Assembly: GCA_048772705.1 (NCBI GenBank)
Contig: JBLWGC010000043.1
Location: forward strand, 310,001 to 374,000
Reading direction: 5' to 3'
Source of the DNA: Leidyana gryllorum EB-2025a
Lineage: Eukaryota > Apicomplexa
DNA length: 64,000 nt
Shown: positions 43,853 to 55,068 of the stretch, one piece after another
Position numbering within the stretch: the first letter of the stretch is position 1
How the letters are laid out: each line of letters opens with the position of its first letter
Position numbers and translations under genes: made by a program
The notes under the pieces: generated by a model
Told to the model about the DNA's origin: nothing
The model's input: the letters and a program-made list of their open reading frames with translations, nothing else
The model's database searches: none

Positions 43853-45513
43853 ATGCAAGTCGGCACACGGGGCGGCGAGGAGGAGAGGCTTCCGAGTGCA
43901 AGAGTTGATGAGGTCGGCCAAGTCCTAACGTCAAGGAGCAGTTCGCAGAGCGCGCCCACAGAGGCCCCCTGCCTACCCCACCTTCCTCTTACTGTTCCCG
44001 CTGCTACCAAACAAGCGCTCCAGCTTGAGTCTATGATGTCTTCTGTAGTTTCTGAGGCCTCTGGTGTCATATTGCTGCTGGGGGACAGGGATTGCAATCT
44101 GATAGACGCTGCTTTCGGTCCCTTCTCCAGACCGAAGGAGGAAAGAGGCAAAGGGCCCAAACTGTGGGCTGCTGCGACTGAATCCGGCGCCTTGATATTG
44201 GACTTGGAACCCAGAGGAACACAATTAGATGACAGCACCCAACCACCTGAAACCGAACCCACTGCCGAGAACGCGTCTGCTGCTGCTGAGTCTCAACACA
44301 ATCTGGAGACAAGATTGATACAAATGGCACTCGAAGTTTGCAATGCGGTGGTGATAAATATCAATTTCCGAGATGTCGAATCTGGCAGCATGTCAAATAG
44401 ACGCTTGGGCGAACAGCTTAAGCTTGTTTGTCAGTGCGAACGAGATGACGAGTTACCCAAAAAGCTGATCTTGTGTGTAAGAGATTGGGATCCAATCCAA
44501 CATCACGCAGGTAGGGCAATTTCAACGAGCCTCTACCAGATCAATGGAGTCGCACAGGCGTCATGCAATCCAGAATCGTCCCTCGGTTTCTGAGTAGAGC
44601 ATTTGGCACCTGTGATCGCGTTAAAAATCTATTCAATGTGATCACGTGCCTGTTCACCAACCCGGCAGATGCTCCCGCAGAGTTTCACTGTGCCATCGCC
44701 CAATTAAAACAAAAGTAAGCGTAGAAATCACCCACACAACTTGTGCGAGGAACATCCATTCACAGTGTGAACGACATACAAAGATATATCACCCGGAGGC
44801 GTAATAGGCCGAGGAACGAAGCGTTTGCCCAACATTTACTCAACACCTGGCACACAGCTGGGGGTGGCCGGGCCCAAGAGGCTGGCTCAGATGCTCGTGA
44901 CACCTCTGGAACGAGGAGAGGCGGCGGCAGACATACACCTGAAAGTGGTTCTCAAACGGCCCCTGACCAGGTACCGGCTTCGAACCCCGCTCAGAAAGTT
45001 GTGGACGCGCCAATGGAGGAAGAACCAGAGCAACTCCCAGAAGTCCAACAAGATATCGCGGAGCCTGTGGACGCCACTCCGGAGACTGCAGAAGCCACTC
45101 CTCCAGTTCCCAACGAGCCACCAGTATCAGTGCCTGCTGAAGGTCCAGCAGCTAAGATTTCTGAAGTTCCGGCAGTAACGAGTGACACGGCACTGAACGC
45201 GACCATTGCGGACTCAGTGCACTGCGAAAAGTATGGAAAGAAGAGGAAAGGGAAACACAGCCGGCATCACGATCCTCTGCGATTTCCGGGACCCTATGAT
45301 ATCGGACGACATGGAAATCACATCTGGCAGAGGACAGGGGCATCGGATACGTCTATATGTTTGGTAATCATGTTGCAACAGCAGTTTTTGGCCTTGCAAG
45401 CCAGGTTTGAGGATCTTCAGAAGGAATCCTATCGGCGGGAAGCACAGATTGGGGAACTCCAGCAGGAAATCCAGCGGTTACACAAGACATTCCCAATGGC
45501 GAGTTGTCTTTGA
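43853..45513 (+). CDS. Possible divergent GBP/Sey1-type GTPase relative
   Basis: Three exons, 43853-44510, 44558-44714 and 44766-45513, 520 residues. A block around GVILLLGDRD, GALILDLEPRGTQ, CNAVVININ and KLILCVRDWDP follows the order of strands in large GBP/atlastin/Sey1 GTPases (P-loop strand, switch aspartate strand, the sdv-N strand and the RD motif). The P-loop GxxxxGK[ST] is not present. The C-terminal 250 residues are disordered, Pro/Glu/Ala-rich, ending in a short coiled coil (LQQQFLALQARFEDLQ). The family relation is weak and the protein may be a pseudo-GTPase. Confidence 0.4.
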
Positions 45514-45677
45514 GGTGGGGAACGTCAGAACGGACTCTATGTGCGCGATAGGCGAAAAACAACAGATGGGCAGTGTTCTGCACACTCTGGACGCAGACTG
45601 CTCTGCATCGAACAATGGTGGACGGGAGTGGACACACGTGTGCCACACATACAAAACTACACGCTTAAGACCGGAAG

Positions 45678-46082
45678 ATGCGTTTGTGGATGAAGCAAGT
45701 AGCTGCAATCAATATAACGTGCACGGAATCTGAAGACGATGTGGTGAAGATAAAAGGCGTCCGGGCAAATGGCAGTCCGCACTGGGCGGAATTTGAGAAG
45801 GAGTTGATGTGGCGAAAACGTGTTCTTCGGTCTCTGTTGAACGCGACGGTGCCCGACAATGAGAGCGATGACCGTGACGGAGGCCGAAGCGAACTGCTTC
45901 ACCATGAGTACAACGGGCTCCCAAGCAGAGTGCGGTCATACGTGCCTGAGTTACTGCGACCTCTTACCACCAGTCGCAATCCGCTATCGATCCGGTCAAC
46001 GAAAGAGCCGCGGGTACCGTATTGGACGGCTTGCGAGATCGCAGAGCTGGGAGAAGACCTGCACACTCTGATGAAGATATAA
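45678..46082 (+). CDS. Small hypothetical protein
   Basis: 134-residue open frame, basic in the middle (MWRKRVLRSLL), no domain, no clear signal peptide. It ends 12 bases before the convergent subtilisin 2 stop. Upstream exons are possible, because the start region is weak and a GT-AG pair could extend it. Codon usage looks coding. I cannot name a function. Confidence 0.45.
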   Translation: MRLWMKQVAAINITCTESEDDVVKIKGVRANGSPHWAEFEKELMWRKRVLRSLLNATVPDNESDDRDGGRSELLHHEYNGLPSRVRSYVPELLRPLTTSRNPLSIRSTKEPRVPYWTACEIAELGEDLHTLMKI

Positions 46083-46094
46083 TTTAGGATGCGT

Positions 46095-47739
46095 TCAGCC
46101 CCTTTGACAGGCCTTGACAAGTTTTGATGCGTCCACCTTGCCCCCCCATTTTGTCTTATCCTTCATCTCCGCGACTGCAACCACCGATTGTTGCATGAGT
46201 TGGATAATTTTTGAGTATCGTAGATTCGGATTCGCCGCTAGGCACAATGCTGCCAAGCCTGCGATGTTCGGTGTGGCACAGCTGGTACCTCCACGATAAG
46301 CATAGCCATCGTTGAGACCGAGGCTGTACACATAGTCACCAGGCGCTGCGACATGAACAGTATTTCTGCCCCAATTGCCTTCGTCGATTAGCTTTTGATC
46401 TTGATCGTATCCAGTGACGACAATCATATTGTCCAAATCGGTATAGCTAGCAGGATATGACGGTTGTTGGTCGATATCGCGCTTGTTGTTTCCAGCGGCT
46501 GTGACGAATAAGATGTCGTGTTTCGCAACGCCCGATATGGCTTTTTTCAGCTGAGCAGTCTCTTGCGATCCTCCCCAACTTGCCGTGGCCACATCCACAT
46601 CGATTTTGGTGGCGTAATCCAAGCATTTGGACGCATCACTCATTCGTCCCTGCGCATCGCGATAGTTATTTCGTGCGGTGTGTGTAGGCTCACCGATGTT
46701 CCGCTCCCCATGAATTTGCAGCAGACGATTTCGGGTGCCCAATTGATACCGGCAACGCCGATTCTGTTGTTGGTTACAGCGCCGATGATGCCAGCCATAT
46801 GGCTGCCATGTCCGTCGGTGTCCATACAGTTGCCGGTCTCGTCAGAAGCGTTGATGCCATGTTTGTCGCCCTTGTAGCCATTATCTGGGAAGATAGGATA
46901 GATGGCGTGGGTTGAAGAGCGGACTCACTGTCTCTGTCCTGATTAAAGTCGTCTCCTTCTTTGTTATTATTCCACATGTTATCTTTCATGTCTTGGTGCT
47001 TAAAGTCAACACCGGTATCAATGACCATCACGCGGATGCCCCTGTCACCTTTGGTGACACTCCATGCATCCGGAACTTTTTGATCTTTGAGGTGCCATTG
47101 CTGTGAGTACTTATCGTCGTTTGGCGAGGGGACGCGTCCCAGAGACCTCAAGTTTTCACTCTTGGTGACCAGTGCGTCTGCCGATATCTGCAGGGAGAGA
47201 TGCTGCGTTGGGAGACCTTTCAGTTTGGAGAAACTCACCTCCTCGACAAAGGGGTTACAGCCGATTTCTACTGCCATATGACGAATGTGCGCTAAGGTGG
47301 CCCCCCTCGGGACTCGAACGTGTCCAATGCCCAAATTCTCTGAGAGAAAGATGTCCGACTCGTGGCCGCCCCATCTTTTGACCGAGTCTGAAAGGCACTC
47401 CTTAGAAAGGCCTTGCAGACAAGTGGGAGGTGGGGTCCAATTAGTACACACGTTAACAGTCGCCTCTCCAGTCAGCAGCTCAAAGTCCGACGGTAACTCG
47501 ACTCCAGCGACAGTGCGACGGCTGGGGATGCTACGTACTGAGGCAGAGTGAACTCGACCCCAATTAAATAGGAGAGCGTTAGGGCGAGATAATAGGGGGA
47601 TTGATAGTTCGTGAAGCAATAAAGTGAGATCGCGGAGCGCAAAATGTACCATCGGCACGAAAGCAGCGGTCTGATCGGACACGTCTACGGCCCCAGCAGC
47701 CCCGATAATGAGCATTGCACTCAGGAATGATCGCTTCAT
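46095..47739 (-). CDS. Subtilisin-like serine protease 2
   Basis: Family S8 secreted protease of 518 residues. Exons: 46929-47739, 46694-46884 and 46095-46649. Signal peptide MKRSFLSAMLIIGAAGA. A pro-region of about 190 residues precedes the spacer HLKDQKVPDAW. The catalytic set is complete: Asp in VMVIDTGVD, His in DGHGSHMAG, Asn in TAAGNN and Ser in GGTSCATP. The His motif again reads HGS. There is no C-terminal extension beyond the catalytic domain, unlike subtilisin 3. It lies 42 bases downstream of subtilisin 3 on the same strand, suggesting tandem duplication. Confidence 0.94.
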
Positions 47740-47781
47740 GGGGAATGTGTAGAGGGAAAACGATTTGGTCCCAGGAGGTTC

Positions 47782-49746
47782 TCAACATGGCACATCGACG
47801 ATAGTGCGAGAAGTGTGTATTTCAGCTTCTTCTTCAGTTGTTCCCCACTCGTACTGAGTACCCAACGCCACATCCAACTGGACAGCGCTGGAGTTTTCGG
47901 GTGGATCAACGAAGATGGGGAATCTCATTTCCTCGCCCGGCCGCAAGACGAAACGTCTTCCGGTGGTGTGCAAACCGGTCGTAGAGGACGTGGCAGCCGC
48001 CAGAGCGCCTTTCACTGCTCCCAAACTGTCCAGTCGGCCTGATGAAGATATCTTGGACGCATAAGCGCTGACGACTTGCACAGACGACAGGATGAGCGAT
48101 TTTCGTTGGGTGACAGTCAGATTGGGGTTGGCTTGTAACATAAGAGCGATGGTGCCCGCGACCATCGGAGTCGCCATGGAGGTTCCGCCTCGCCATTGGT
48201 AGTTGGTGTTTCCGACATTGTATATATAATCTCCAGGAGCGGCCAAGTGCACACACTTCGTGCCGAAGTTAGTATAGTCGATCAGCGACGTGTTTTGACA
48301 GGTGGCAGAAACTGTCAAAGTATTATTGAGATCCCAGCACGCCGGATAGTTTGGCGTGGCATTCATGTCGGTTCCTGCATTTCCTGCAGCGGTCACCCAC
48401 GATACGCCTTTGGCACCCGCTGCTTTCAGAGCGTTGAACATTGTGGTATAATTGGACGTGGCTCCACCCCAACTGGCGCTCATGACTTTGACGCCAGTGG
48501 AGACACCGTAGTCAATACATTTGACAGCATCACTGAACAGACCGGATCCGGAGTTCATGAACTTGCAGGTGACCAAGCTGGGCCCCCAGGACATACCCGC
48601 GACACCGATGGAATTGTTGGTCACTGCCCCCACTGTTCCCAGGCAGAAGGAGCCGTGCCCATCGGTGTCGGTGATATTGCCGTCAATGACACCACTGGCC
48701 ACACGGATTCCGTTGACATCGTCTTTATAGCCGTTGTCTGTGGAGGCACGAAGATGAGCATTTGTTGTGATACAGTGCGTTTAGAAATGAGAAGGTGTTG
48801 AGAACATACTGTCATCGTCGACTCCGGCTGCGCCATTGGCTTCGGCGGAATTGACAAAGATGTTTGCTTGAAGGTCCGGATGGGACACGTTGGTGCCAGT
48901 GTCTATGACCATCACCTTGGGGGACTTCATATTGGCACCTGTGACATATCCCCAGGCTTGATTGACTTTGGTGTCTTTAATGTACCATTGGCGGCTGAGC
49001 CACTGGTCGTTGGGTGTAACAGCAGCGTCAGCGAAGGCTTGGAGTTCATGTTGGAAGGCTTGGACGTGTTGGGCGGGATCGATACTGCCGCGATGGACAA
49101 AGTCGTCGAGGTCGATTCCGTGAATATGGGGATGGCAGACGAATTGTTTGAGTAGATCCAAGATTTTACCACTTTCCTGGCCGAAGGTGTCAGCGAAGTG
49201 GACAACACCAGTCTTGATGTTGTCGCTAAGGAAGATGCTTTTGACCAATCCGTGGCAGGGCATTTTGGGTAGACATTGGAACTGTCTGGCTTTAGAAGAG
49301 AGGGGTTGTAACCAATGGGCTTTGGGGTCTACGAGATTCTCGCAGAATTTGGCCCAACGCTGCATTTGACTGCCGTCTTTGAACTTGTTGGGGTCCCAGT
49401 GAAAGAGGAGGTTGAGAGGGCCCTTCTTGGCGTGGGTCAACTCCAAGGCTTTGTGCAGGAAGGTTACAAACTCTGCGGTCCGCATGATTGTGTGTGTAAC
49501 ACTTTGCCCCTCTACAGGGGTTTGGTGCTCACAGGTGGCGCTGGCGCCCCGGAGAAGGCCGGTGCTACTGACTTTGCCATCTTCCAGCCACACTTCCACG
49601 GGTTCATCATCTCGATTATGGACTTTTAGGTCAACTCGAGGCGAGCGCCCGAGGTCATGTTCAACTTGCTCGAAAGACGTGTGCAGTTTAGGTTTGGCAG
49701 GTCCAGCCAAGACCGTGGTGCACAGGAAGATCAACTTGGTCCACAT
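47782..49746 (-). CDS. Subtilisin-like serine protease 3
   Basis: Family S8 secreted protease of 630 residues, two exons, 48810-49746 and 47782-48737. Signal peptide MWTKLIFLCTTVLAG. A pro-region of about 250 residues, longer than in subtilisin 2, is followed by Asp in VMVIDTGTN, His in DGHGSFC, Asn in AAGNAG and Ser in GGTSMATP. After the catalytic domain comes about 80 residues of probable beta-structure (RRFVLRPGEEMRFPIFV) of unknown role. The intron at 48738-48809 splits the same NNGYK segment as in subtilisin 2, so the junction is conserved between the paralogues. Confidence 0.95.
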
Positions 49747-49832
49747 CTGTGCGCCAGGGTGGTGCTTTTCCGGATGGCCAAAGTCCCGAATCTGCGCATG
49801 TGGGGTACATGCGGCGAACTATTCCTTGAACG

Positions 49833-50317
49833 ATGGATCGGTTTGAATCAGCACTTCGTCGTGGACAGCAGGACCTTGTAACCGACAAGACCTGTTGCTG
49901 CTTTTTCGACAAGCACAAGTGGCACTTGGTGAGTGCAGTGTGATTTCTGCTGCATACCATTCCTCAGTTGTGGTGTTGGGTGACGAGCGGGCGCGGTTTC
50001 CAGGGCGGCGTCTATGAGTACAAAGTGCCTCCCCGACCTTTTGATCTGACAAAAGAACAGGCCGATGTGCAGATGTACCGTCAAATGACTTATGGCGCGG
50101 CGTCCAGCGAGTTTAACCCGCTCCAAATGCAAACTCTCGACAGGTCCAGCGCCCCCACCACCATTCAGTCACATGGCAGACTTTCATTTGATCAGTACTG
50201 TCTACTCGCTAAAAAGATCTATGAGGAAAGGTATGTGCGATCGCTCCCCAAGTCGTTTCCCCCCGTCAAAACTCACCTCTCTGCAGGTTACGAGAGCCCC
50301 TCGACATCAGCATCTGA
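49833..50317 (+). CDS. Small conserved-looking protein, unknown
   Basis: Three exons, 49833-49928, 49968-50230 and 50287-50317, 129 residues. N-terminal cysteine cluster KTCCCFF, a Trp/Cys-rich WCW junction formed by splicing, then a polar helical body (FDQYCLLAKKIYEERL). No domain recognised. It reads in the opposite direction to subtilisin 3, 86 bases away. The first intron is 39 bases. The third exon contributes only ten residues plus the stop. Confidence 0.6.
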
Positions 50318-50367
50318 TCATTGCACAACATATTTGTCTACAAAGGTGTCAAAATGACCAATTCTCA

Positions 50368-51708
50368 TCAGAGCTCAACGTGATCACCTCCTGAGGACGG
50401 CTGCTCGTAAATGTTCTCGGGACACAATACTTGTCGCCGGCCTTTGCTGTCCTCGTAGCATAAATAATCGTCCGATGCAAAGAGGTGTTGACTCCAATCA
50501 ACTTTGGCTGGTTTCCGCACCCCGGTGTCCGAGACGGGGTACTCTGGCAGAGCGGTGATCGTCAGTACCTGGTAGCTGCGACTGGTGTAATACAGCCCGT
50601 AAGCCTTGTTATATTTGAGGTGTTTCGCCGCGGGCGTCGTAATACGCAATGCGTTGGGAACTCCACCCATCCAGCGACTGGAACCAGTGTCCATCATTAC
50701 GTAGGAGTCGTCGCATCGCAACTCGATTCGGTTACTACGGGTGGGGGTGTGTCCCACGAATTGACGGGTGACATTGCGCAACTCGTGAGCTTCTTTGACC
50801 TGTGCACATATCGACTTGGTCTCACGATTGCCTCCAGAGAGCACTCGTGTCCAGATAGGTGAATTGTTCCCCTCGAGCAGCCAAGCAGCACGTCTGAGTC
50901 CTTCTTGATCGCGTCGCTTGTAGGCGATGATACCCTCAACGAACAACTTGTGAACGTCCTGGAAAGACCACCACCCCCCCGGAGTCTTTCCGCCGGTCGG
51001 ATCGCCCGAAGCGAAGGCGGGAGTCATGCCAGCGTGTATGAAGACAAAATCTCCGATTTGAAGGACGGGTATGAAGGTAGAGAGAATTCGGTTACCCAGA
51101 TATCCGGTCAGCGGATCCCAAACTTTCTTGGCGTGCTCTCCGTTGCCTTTGTAGTACGTTTTGAGTTCGCGGAACGCAATATAATGGGTTTGTTCCATCA
51201 TATTCATAATCTCGTGGTTGCCGAACAGCTGGTACACTTCATCTCCCACCTCTGCAGCTTCGGCCGTCAACCGCCAGAACAGCTCGTATATGGCTGGACT
51301 GTCGGGGCCTCGATCAGCAATGTCGCCTAATTGTATCAAAATCGATTTGCCGCCACTCGCAGACTTCTTCCACTTCCCCTCATCATCGATGACCCCTAAT
51401 TCGTACAATAGAGTACTCGCAGTCAAGAAGTCCCCGTGCAAATCGGGCAAAACATGGACTGTACTGCCCAACGGCCACGCTTTCATAGCCTTGTTCAGGT
51501 TCTCCGAATACATTTCGCGGATACTGCGGAACGAGGCTCCGTATATTTCGCTGGGGGCTATCTTCTCCACCGAGTCCGCCCAGGGAGACGTCCGATTCCG
51601 GAACTCCTCCTGATGAGTGATATAGGCAGCCCTCTCATCAGTCCGCAGCGTCGGAACATCCAGAGCGCCACAGCCAGCCCATACCAGCCACAGCCAAGAT
51701 AGTTTCAT
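50368..51708 (-). CDS. Secreted Shewanella-like protein phosphatase (metallophosphoesterase)
   Basis: Calcineurin-like phosphoesterase of the Shewanella-like (SHLP) group, 446 residues, intronless. Signal peptide MKLSWLWLVWAGCGA. Metal-binding motifs are complete: PDLHGD, GDIADRGPDS, GNHEIMN, HAGM and GHTPTRSN. The fold is of the PPP type, but the regions around GDxHG and GNHE differ from PP1/PP2A, and a lid segment of about 50 residues separates them. Plants, apicomplexans and bacteria have such phosphatases, animals do not. The substrate is unknown. The signal peptide points to the secretory pathway. Its start is 30 bases from the divergent PFP-like gene. Confidence 0.9.
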   Translation of the reverse strand: MKLSWLWLVWAGCGALDVPTLRTDERAAYITHQEEFRNRTSPWADSVEKIAPSEIYGASFRSIREMYSENLNKAMKAWPLGSTVHVLPDLHGDFLTASTLLYELGVIDDEGKWKKSASGGKSILIQLGDIADRGPDSPAIYELFWRLTAEAAEVGDEVYQLFGNHEIMNMMEQTHYIAFRELKTYYKGNGEHAKKVWDPLTGYLGNRILSTFIPVLQIGDFVFIHAGMTPAFASGDPTGGKTPGGWWSFQDVHKLFVEGIIAYKRRDQEGLRRAAWLLEGNNSPIWTRVLSGGNRETKSICAQVKEAHELRNVTRQFVGHTPTRSNRIELRCDDSYVMMDTGSSRWMGGVPNALRITTPAAKHLKYNKAYGLYYTSRSYQVLTITALPEYPVSDTGVRKPAKVDWSQHLFASDDYLCYEDSKGRRQVLCPENIYEQPSSGGDHVEL

Positions 51709-51738
51709 AGCTTTTTTGCCACATTTTTATTCTTAAAG

Positions 51739-54700
51739 ATGGTGCAGCTCCTTGAAAGGCGATCCGCTTTGTTGAGCGAGCGACTCAAGTGGAAACCTCC
51801 GTCTCATCCTGCACTCGAATTAGATCAGCTAGCGGATCTCAAGTTTGTTCCCTCCTCTCTCAATCCTAATTTCTCCTTACTCGTCACACCCGACAAAGAG
51901 GACGACGACCACCAACAGACTGCCCACAATGCTAAACGCCTCCAAGACTTGGTCAGAGGCGTCGCCGAGGTTCCCCCAATAGTTGGCATATTCTGTCGCA
52001 ATGTCACATGTGTTGCTATGACACAACTGGTCTTTGCGACTTATGAAAAGCTCAGGGGAATCGATCAGGCGTCTCGCGTCCTCCTCATACATCCCGATCC
52101 AACCGAGCCTGCCATCGATATCTCTTCCTCTCTACGCGAGGATTTGTTCCATCTCCTTGTGGATTGGAGCACACAACGGGTATGTTCGATCTGACAAATT
52201 TATCCGACAGTCAGTTGTCCTCCCCAATCAGCTTCTCCTAATCAGCTTCCCCCCCTCCCCTCACACTCTCTCCACTGGACATCCTCGTAGGTCAACCGAT
52301 TGGATGAATTGCTCCGGACGGCTCTGGAAAGATATCAACTGACTCACGCGATCGTCATCAATTCAAAAGTAGAGACCGGCGGGATCGACGCTGTGATCGA
52401 CCGGTTACCCATCGTTCATATCCCGCTCGAGCCTGGGTGGGCCTGTCCCTGCCATTGCCAGCCGGCGGCCCCAGTTGGCTTCGATTCTCGTGCCAGAGAG
52501 CTCGCTGGTCGATATGCCATGTTGTCCGCGGACGCGAGAATAATGGGCAATGGGCCAGTTCTCGTCCGAGCACCCCCAGATGATCTGCTCACCACAGAAC
52601 TGGTGATGCAGTTGCGACCTCGGCAACTTGTTACAAATGCCGCCGAATTAGAACCCTTCCTGCCCGTTACAGCCGCTATGTACCCAGAACCCGACCAGTT
52701 TGAGCTCGCGAAAAGAGAGCAAACCCAATTTCTCGCAGATCTCGGCCCCGGGATCGTCCTGGTGAAACACGCGTTCGCCGAGTCCTTACCTATAGAGCAA
52801 TCCTCCAGTCTGCTCCTCAAAGCACCGCTTGATGACACCTGCGACGAGAGGTGTCTCGCGTCGGACTTTGACTTCACCTATGCAACCTTACTGGGCTCCG
52901 CGGGCGCCGTGGGCGCGCTGTGTGTCCTCAAAATGATGGATGTCGGTCAATTGATACTTTCAGTCTGCCACCTCGAATCTCAGATCGCCGACTGGAAGAT
53001 CTATTTCGTCCAAGGCGAGCTGCCAGCGCCTTGTCGCTTTTTTGATTCTGACAATGGACTCCTCGACTGCGCCGAGCTGAAATCGGTCCTCCCGCGAGTG
53101 AAAGAACGTCCCTTGGGACCGCCGCAAATCACAACAAATCGCACCGAGCGTCCCGGCCCCATTTGTCCCCCAATGATTGTCCGGATGGCACAAAAGTGGA
53201 GACTCCCTGAGACCGAAAGAGTGTCATTCATGAAGGCTCTAATGCAATGGGAGTACGACAACCTTCGGTTGAGAAGACTGCGGTATCGCGCTCCCATACC
53301 CAGCGTACTGGCCGAGCCAAAACTCCGTCTCACCAATCACACACGCCCCGTCTCCCTATCGGCGCTGTCTCGGACACGAATTGAGCAGTGTCTCCCATTG
53401 TCCACAGCCCAAACTAAGCTCGAGGTGGCCTCTTTGGCAGCGAGCCGGGGAGCGGTGGCGAAATGGCATCAGCGTATTGGCATTCTACTGACCGAGAGCG
53501 CGGTGGCTGGGCTGTCCAACATTCTGTTTGGCATTCACGAGCGTTGTGTGGTACACTCAAGTCGAATGCTCGCCTTCAAAGGGTCGAACGGGTGGAGAAC
53601 CGGGGATTACATTATGATCTCCAGAGATACTCTGACCAATCAGCTAAACTCTCCCGGTCTCGATCTGATCCACGAAATCGGTCTGGGAGTGGTCAGTGCG
53701 GAGACTCTCAGGAGCCAATCGTCTGCTCTGGAAGACTTGGGACGCTCGTGCAGCGAGATTGCTTTAGATGGATTGGTACTGGTGGGTGGGAGACGGGTGC
53801 TTGAATTAGCCAGTGACATCACCGAGCTATTTCTGGAGAAGAACATTCCAACTAACGTCATTTGCGTTCCGGCGAGTGCCGAATTCAACTGTCGACACCC
53901 TCTGCTCGAAATGTCGGTTGGATTCCATTCACACTGCGCACACTACGCCCACTATGTCGGGAAACTGCACAGAGAAATGGCCGACTCGTGGGTTATCGTT
54001 GATATCCCCGGAGACGAGCCTTCGTTGACTGCCGTTGAAGTTGCATTCCGAACCCACGTTGACTTTGTCGGCCTGTCAGATGAGTACGCCCACATCGAAG
54101 ACCCCGCAGCACGCATTCGTGCGGCAGTGACCGACATCAAGAACGTAATGGTCAAATCGAGGGCCCGCCACAAGGCAGGCGGGATCGTACTGTGTCCGAA
54201 TGACCTCCTGGAGGCTGCGTACTGCAGAAGCCGGGAGGCTGTGGGGAAACTGGAATGGACCAGTGAAGAGAGAACGTGGCTGGAGGCGGCCGAGCGAGAG
54301 TTGAGCACACCTGCTGCAATTGTCACCAGGCTGCTGGAGAGATACATTCGTGATGACAAGTCCGATATAGGCGACATGATGCTACGCACCAACGAAGTCC
54401 TCAGACACTGGGGACAATCGGTTTACCCTTCGAATTTTGACTGTGCGTTAGCTACCGCTCACGGTTATATGGCAGGCGTACTGATTGAATGTGGAGTCAC
54501 TGGATACCTGACATCCTTCAAACACCTAAACTCGCCCTCGGCACAATGGAAACCAATGGCTGTGCCAATTGCCATTCTGATGGATGACCAGTCAAGTGAC
54601 TCCTCCCAGATCGAAGGGGTGTGTGCGAGCAAAACAGCGAAACCGGGCATGTCGAGGAGGCGATTGGCAGCCCGAGACAAACTGCTGGTAGATCTGGGGA

Positions 54701-55021
54701 GTCATATTGGAGCCGTAAGTAGGGAGGGCCGGGTCGGTGTGTGGTGTGTTGATCAAATTAATTCTCATTCTGTAGTGGCGGGGAGGACACTGCTATCGAG
54801 AACCCGGGCCTCTGCAATTCGATTTCTCGAGTGGCGATCGGCCGCTGTGCCTGGAACTAGAGTATCGAGAGTCGGAGGAGCTGCAGGCGCAAGTTGCCGA
54901 GGTGTGTCGCGGGCTTAGTGATGTTTGTGGTTTGGACGTGCCAGACCCCATCCTGCAATCAGTGCTTCGGAACCTGTTGAAATTGAAGAGTTTGGTCAGC
55001 GACCTCCATTTTCGATCATAG
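51739..55021 (+). CDS. Duplicated PFP-type phosphofructokinase-like protein, likely catalytically degenerate
   Basis: Three exons, 51739-52179, 52291-54714 and 54776-55021, 1036 residues. The C-terminal half follows the pyrophosphate-dependent phosphofructokinase fold: a RLRYRAPIPSVL entry, the glycine-loop strand RIGILLTESAVAG, DGLVLVGG, the NVGFDT-like SVGFHSH, and the terminal YREPGPLQF. A divergent copy with similar landmarks forms the N-terminal 370 residues, as in fused alpha/beta PFKs of apicomplexans. The phosphate and catalytic motifs are altered: the expected TIDGD aspartate region reads PASAEFN, GGDD is GGRR, and the MGR motif is replaced. It is probably a regulatory or pseudo-enzyme subunit. 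Confidence 0.78.
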
Positions 55022-55068
55022 ATGAACGTTTTTGCTGGTGGAGATTGATAGTTGTTTGATTTCATCCA

